DNA of 64,000 nt from contig RCNN01000083.1 in the NCBI GenBank assembly GCA_003667245.1, positions 20,776-84,775 of the forward strand, read 5' to 3'. Position 1 is the first letter of the stretch, and each line of letters opens with the position of its first letter. Under the pieces are notes generated by a model. That model worked only from the letters and a program-made list of their open reading frames with translations. It was not told the origin of the DNA and made no database searches. The position numbers and the translations under genes are program-made. The stretch comes from Heterostelium multicystogenum (Eukaryota > Evosea > Eumycetozoa > Acytosteliales > Acytosteliaceae). Shown piece after piece: positions 59,018 through 64,000 of this stretch.

Positions 59018-60310
59018 TTATTTTGTGAAATCTTGTTTCCAAATAAACTCTTCTTGTAGTCCACTATTGTTGTCTTTGAAATCGCAAGAGTTCTTACAAG
59101 TATAGATTGTGAGAATTCCAAAATCTATATCGTGAATTGAAGATACTTGGGTACAATCGATGTCCAAGAAATAAAGGATTTGAGGCAACACTTGCATCTC
59201 AAGAGTACGTTCACTGTTGCAATTGGGGCAGCATGGAATGTCTTTGTCAGTTGGTACATTCTTTTCTGAGACCCAAAGTGCTTGATAGTTAGCATCACGA
59301 CAATACCTCAGAATTTGGTCTTTGTCGTTGGCGATAGTTTGGTTGAATACCGCCAATTGACGGTCCTTCAAATTAGTAAAGGTCTTCTCTGAAAATTCAT
59401 TGGACTTTCCAGTCTCCTCTAAGTAGTCTTGATAGGCTTCCAAAGCCTCATGATCCATTGTCATTGTTCCAGAGTCTCCATCTCTCAATGCCAACTCTGT
59501 ACCTGTTCCGTTGCTATTTCCATTTTCTTCTTCTCCATCACTCTCACTTTCATAATCGTCTTCTACTTCGTCTTGATCTTGGTCTGCTTCTTTATCTTTG
59601 TTGTTTCCATTACTGTCCTTGACTGTTGCAAGAATGATAGGTGCCTGCTCCATGTCGTCGCAGACAATCATAAACTCTTTATAGTGGAATTCAGCCTTAC
59701 GTTTGGCCAGTGTAAAGTTGTTTGATTTGCATTGCTCACGATGACCAAGCTCCCAATCGCGGGATTGATGATCTTTGCTACAGTAGTGAACACGACGACA
59801 GTTTCCACAACGAGTTGGTGCAGCGCAACCGCAGAAAGCGCACTGTGGTTGACGAGCGTCTATCTTCTCCTTTGATACCTTAAAGTCATCGTGATATCTT
59901 CGCTCTTCTTGGTCGAACTCATAGTATGCATTGGCTCTTGGTAGCTGTGAACGGAACACTTTGTATTTTCCACACTTTGCTTTTTGACAGCAGAAAACAA
60001 ACAGAGTTCTATGATAAGTTCTAGCATGATCTGACCACGGAGCATAAAACTGCAACAAAAACGACATCTGCTCTTCACATACACTGCACTTAAAATCAGC
60101 ATTCGATGGTAATTTACCTAAATCTAACCATGACTATAAGGCTAATGTATTAATTAACTATTGCTATGTAGATAATCAATCTATCTGTTAACATAAACAT
60201 ACAGGCTTACCACCAACTTTATTGGGGAAAAAATCACTTGTTAGTTCATCTTGATCGAAATCCAACTCTTGGAATCCAAGTGTAACAACAGGCTTAGATG
60301 TATCAGACAT
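59018..60310 (-). CDS. pdcd2: PDCD2 (MYND-finger ribosome-biogenesis factor)
   Basis: PDCD2 is a dedicated chaperone of ribosomal protein uS5 in 40S biogenesis. Exon 1 60203-60310, intron 60134-60202, exon 2 59018-60133, 407 residues. VTLGFQELDFDQDEL and FFPNKVGGKP span into SWLDLGKLPSNADFKCSVCE after the splice, matching PDCD2 N-termini. FLLQFYAPWSD, HRTLFVFCCQK and VFRSQLPRANAYY follow, then a MYND finger (CAFCGCAAPTRCGNC, VHYCSKDHQSRDWELGHREQC region, about residues 118-155). An Asp/Glu-rich linker and the C-terminal domain (AVFNQTIANDKDQILRYCRD, IPCCPNCNSERTLEMQVLPQ, HDIDFGILTIYTC) close it. No frame break. Confidence 0.95.
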
Positions 60311-60930
60311 GTTATCTAACTATCTATCTAATTCTATCTATCTATTATTGTTTGTTTGATAAAAATGATTAATTTAAAATATCAAAAGTGAAAAAAAAAC
60401 GAACGAAAAAGATTGAGAGTGTTATGAATTTTCAATGAAATCTCATTTATATCTTTGTTATTCTATTAATAACAATAATTTAGTATAAATCACAATTTAT
60501 AAATAAACAACATAATTTAATTTAGGATTCCAAATTCCAGATTGTAGCTATGAAGTTCCAAGAACCACGTTGAAGGTTATATCAATGGTACTCTAATTTT
60601 GAGGTAAAACATTACAATACCAACTTTTCATCCCCCCACTCCCCATATAAAAATAAATTCACTAAAACACACTCACACAAATTAACTTCATATTGTTTAT
60701 TAAAATTGTTGACAACATAGTTGACATTCATATATTCATTCATTCATTCATTAGCCTAAATACTACATCTAGATATTAAAGTAGTTTAGTATTAATATAT
60801 CGATTTAGTTAGAGTTGATACAGACATTGAAAGATCATAGAGAATAGAAGTTATCGGCAGATTTCATCTGTTGTTGTAGAGTCTTTGAAACTAACTAATT
60901 AAAAAGCTTCAACACGACCACAACACAACA
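60311..60930. other. Divergent promoter, PDCD2 and PPP1R21
   Basis: 620 bases, with a C-rich patch (CATCCCCCCACTCCCC, about 60629-60644) and an ATTC repeat (60734-60752). No gene seen. Confidence 0.55.
60734..60752. repeat. ATTC tetranucleotide repeat
   Basis: Four to five ATTC units in the promoter of the PPP1R21-like gene. Confidence 0.8.
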
Positions 60931-63735
60931 ATGGAGAACAATAATCTTAGTTCTAGTACTGGTAGCTTGCCTTCTGGTAGTTCTCCATTGGACAATGAAA
61001 AGATCCAAAAGATAGTATCCAATTATCAAAAGGTTAAGACTCAGAATGCACTTTGAAAAAGGCTATCATTGCTGTATGTTGATTAATGATTGATTGATTG
61101 GTCGAGTGATGAATTGTCGATCAATGGTTGTGGAGGTTGATGTTAATAAGGATATATCTTATAATAATTTAGGAACAACAAAAATCAGCAGAGTTGGATA
61201 AGGATTTAAAAGAGAAAGAACAAGCGTTGGTAACAGCCATGCAGGAGCATGATGTCTTGGAATTCAACAACCAGAGACTTACAAAGAGATTGCAGACCAT
61301 TCAGGACCAAATGAACGAGAAGCAACCAGGTGGATCATTCAAGTTCTTTGGAAACAAAGTGGAGCTACAAAAGAAAGATGAAGAAATCAATCTACTAAGA
61401 CATGAGCTTCAAGAGAAGATAGACGACAATCGTAATTATCAAGCTGATACATAAGCATAATGGTGTTCTTATATTTGATACTAACAAGGAAACTAAACAC
61501 AACACAATAGAGAATCTACATAGCGTTACAAATGAGAAAGAGATTGCTTATAAGATGGTTGAATCAAGTTTGAAACATCAGATTTTGGAAAGAGACAAAC
61601 TGATAGTTGAGAAGACAAGGAGATTGAAAAGCTGATAAATCTTCAAAAGGATAACGAGCATGAACTCAAGCAACAGACACAGTCCCTTAGAAATACTGTT
61701 ACCAATTTATTATCGGATTTGAAAAGGTAGGTCAAACTGTGTATTTAGACTCTGCGCAGAAAGCCTTGCTCACCTCATTTTCTATTTCTCAGAGTTTTAG
61801 CAAGTATAAAGTTAAGAGATGACATTATCGAGCAGACCAATGAGCTTGTAAAGAATTGTATAAATAATACACCTGTTGTAACAATTGTATGAGTATAATA
61901 TTTCTAATTCCATTTGATATAAGCAAATACTGACTGCTCTTCTGTTGTCAATGATTAGGACTATCCTTTGGATAATATTACACCCTCGAGTGAGAGAATC
62001 AGTTTCGAAAGTTTGGTATTTGATAAGGACTTCTCAGTAGACACATCACATGATTCGATTCAGTCCCTCACAAATATCGAGAATTGGAAGCCAAGTTACA
62101 GATCGATTGTATCCAATGTCCAATCAATTCTATCACAGAATCTGACACAATTGTCATCAATCATCAGCTCACATCATCAAAAGATGAAACTTTCAGAGTC
62201 ATTACATTCAGATCAACTTAAGAGCTTAAATGGTATGCCGTATGATAATGAAGTTTATTATTATTAACTCCTCTAACTGTTAACATTCATTTATTTATAC
62301 AGAATCTTTGAATCAGTTGACTTTGGAGAAAGAAGAGAATGCATTCACTTTGAATTCAGTCAAAGAGGATTTGTTGCAAAAGGAGCTACTTCTGTCGAAT
62401 GCCAACAGAGATATACGTGAACTAAAGGATCTGATGGAGCAGCTCTCTGATTCAAACAGAGAGTATGAGATCCAAATAGAAAACGAAGCCAACAAATATA
62501 ACTCTATGAAGAGTAAGCTTGAAGCTGAACTCGAGGAGTTGAAGGTAGCCACCAAGAATGAGCTTAAGCAAGTCTCGGAACAACATCAAGGTCTTCTCAA
62601 ACACCAGAAGAACATGATGAATTCTAAACTTGAGGAGCAGAGAACTGCAATTAGCCAATATGAAAAGAAACTTGCATCATTACAACAGCAAATGGGTCAG
62701 CAGTTGCAACAGTATCAACAACAACTCCAACTCCTACAACAGCAAAACCAACAGCTACAACAACAGAAATCATCACCATCATTACAACCAACTTCGACTT
62801 TGGTCAATCTTATGGATGACGACGTAGCTACAGAAATTAATCCACATCTACCAACACTTTTATCCTCACCAACCGACACCAACACAGTGGAAACAGGTGA
62901 TGCAACAAACAACACGAATACTGTAGTATCACCCAATGGATCACTGATTGATTTATCATTCTTTGAACAGCAACCAACTCAACAATCGAATTCACCAAAC
63001 CAACAAGCATTCAACAGCAACAATTTGATTGACTTTGATGATAATAACTTTGATTTGCAACAACAATTGGCAACATCAACAACACTTAATTCATCGAATA
63101 CATCAGTTCCATCAGTTTCATCACCCACAAAGAGCAACGAAGACAACATTGTTGTGACTATACCCAATTTGCAATCGAGCGAAGCATCTATAACAAACAC
63201 TACAGACCACACCGCCACTGCACCATCAGGTAGATTCAAGCTCAATGTTCTCGATGACTTGGGTGAACAATCAGATGTAAGTTAATCCATAATATCAAAG
63301 GAAAACCAACGAAACTAACCGTATGAATCTATCATCTAGTCTTTGAATTTCTCGTTTGAAGACAAAGAAAGAGAAAAGGAGATGAAGATTTATTATGAGA
63401 ATAAGATTACACAGTTGTTGAATAAGATTTCAAATATCGATGCAAAGACAATGAGATACTATGAGCAATATCAGACCCTTCTAAAGAAGGGACAATCCAA
63501 TGAGAATGTACAGAAGGAGTTGGAGAAGGCACTCAAAGAGGCCAAGGAAACCAAAGAAGAATTGAGATTACTCGTGTCAACTCGATCAACAGATGAAGAT
63601 GCTCACCGAACAATACATCTCTCTCAACGAATCACTCTCTCAACTCGATACTGAACTCATCAGAATCAAACAACAAAGATTTTCTGTGCCAAGTGTAAAG
63701 CATGGAATCCATTGGAAAATGTATTTTGCACCTGA
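60931..63735 (+). CDS. PPP1R21: PPP1R21-like FERRY endosome subunit, coiled coil
   Basis: PPP1R21 (KLRAQ1) is a subunit of the FERRY complex that links Rab5 early endosomes to mRNA and ribosomes. Exons 60931-61073, 61173-61726, 61793-61886, 61959-62232, 62303-63276 and 63340-63735, about 810 residues. Exon 1 and 2 give IQKIVSNYQKVKTQNAL with LKKAIIAEQQKSAEL and DVLEFNNQRLTKRLQTIQDQ, the KLRAQ-type coiled coil. A middle domain has SIKLRDDIIEQTNELVKN and NWKPSYRSIVSNVQSILSQN. A second coiled coil with a polyQ/Thr/Ser-rich insert follows, then LTEQYISLNESLSQLDTELI. The C-terminus CAKCKAWNPLENVFC is a zinc-knuckle-like motif. Breaks: T run 61052-61054, near 61450, 61612, 63590 and 63690. Confidence 0.82.
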
Positions 63736-64000
63736 AAACCATAATTGCTTTGCTTTAAAGGAAACCATCCACTTCAAACCATACAGCTATAGTTTACTTT
63801 ACTACTTATAAAACAATAAATCAATATCATTCACAAAGATTCAAGAATTTAAAGTAGTCATATGAATGATACGATTAAGGATGACTCAAAAATAATTTGT
63901 GTTTTATGAATACCGCATGCGGTAAATTGATGGAAATTTTTAAAATTATAAATCTATGTGAATTTACACTTTTGAATTGTGTTCATTCTTATTTTTAAAA
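63736..64000. other. 3' flank of the PPP1R21 gene
   Basis: AT-rich, no gene seen. A palindromic CCGCATGCGG is at 63913-63922. Confidence 0.55.

Noticed and set aside
1..64000. CRISPR array, rRNA, IS element or intact retrotransposon
   Set aside because: No regularly spaced repeats, no rRNA core sequence, no reverse transcriptase or transposase motif seen on either strand.

Overview
The window is nuclear DNA of a dictyostelid social amoeba (Amoebozoa). The evidence is: very AT-rich intergenic DNA full of A/T runs and TAA/ATT microsatellites; short introns (mostly 60-100 nt, GTAAGT/GTATGT to TAG); Asn/Gln-rich low-complexity stretches in coding sequence; FNIP-repeat and ML-domain families typical of the group; and otherwise ordinary eukaryotic housekeeping genes. 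The species cannot be fixed from the sequence alone. There is no operon structure, CRISPR array or intact mobile element. Nearly every gene carries one to several single-base frame breaks, mostly in homopolymers, including in essential genes (Ca2+-ATPase, CNOT2, DOLPP1 neighbourhood, PDCD2 neighbourhood). The breaks look like draft-assembly errors, so I treat the genes as intact.

Layout. 1-6.6 kb: a partial unknown gene, a LYR-motif mitochondrial protein and a tandem array of three secreted ML-domain lipid-binding proteins. 6.6-9.1 kb: an FNIP-repeat gene and a small unknown gene, then 3.2 kb without genes. 12.4-16.2 kb: two genome-maintenance genes end to end, NSE4 (SMC5/6 complex) and HROB (MCM8-9 helicase partner). 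16.7-24 kb: a TOM7-like protein, TTC7 (PI4-kinase scaffold), METTL9 histidine methyltransferase and a mitochondrial PPR protein. 24-29 kb: CorA-type Mg2+ transporter, dolichyldiphosphatase DOLPP1 and CNOT2. 30-37.5 kb: a tetraspan membrane protein, a PMCA-type Ca2+-ATPase and a GPR180/TMEM145-type 7TM protein.

38.5-49 kb: a tiny two-exon gene, a LisH plus C2H2 zinc-finger factor with a His/Cys-rich tail, an Hsp20 protein fused to a long array of charged repeats, a probable N-myristoylated protein and a TFIIIC subunit-6 homologue. 51.7-64 kb: an unknown acidic protein, an organophosphate-type MFS carrier, a PLGRKT homologue, a methyltransferase, a Tctex-1 dynein light chain, a tRNA-Gly-like gene, PDCD2 and a PPP1R21 (FERRY complex) homologue.

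The most unusual items are the Hsp20-repeat fusion, the zinc-finger protein with a tandem CGH/His metal-binding-like tail (also carrying an alternating HxH run of the kind METTL9 modifies, with METTL9 encoded in the same window), and a tRNA-Gly-like gene with an ACC anticodon. Many genes have very short first exons (9-34 nt) that simple ORF finding misses.
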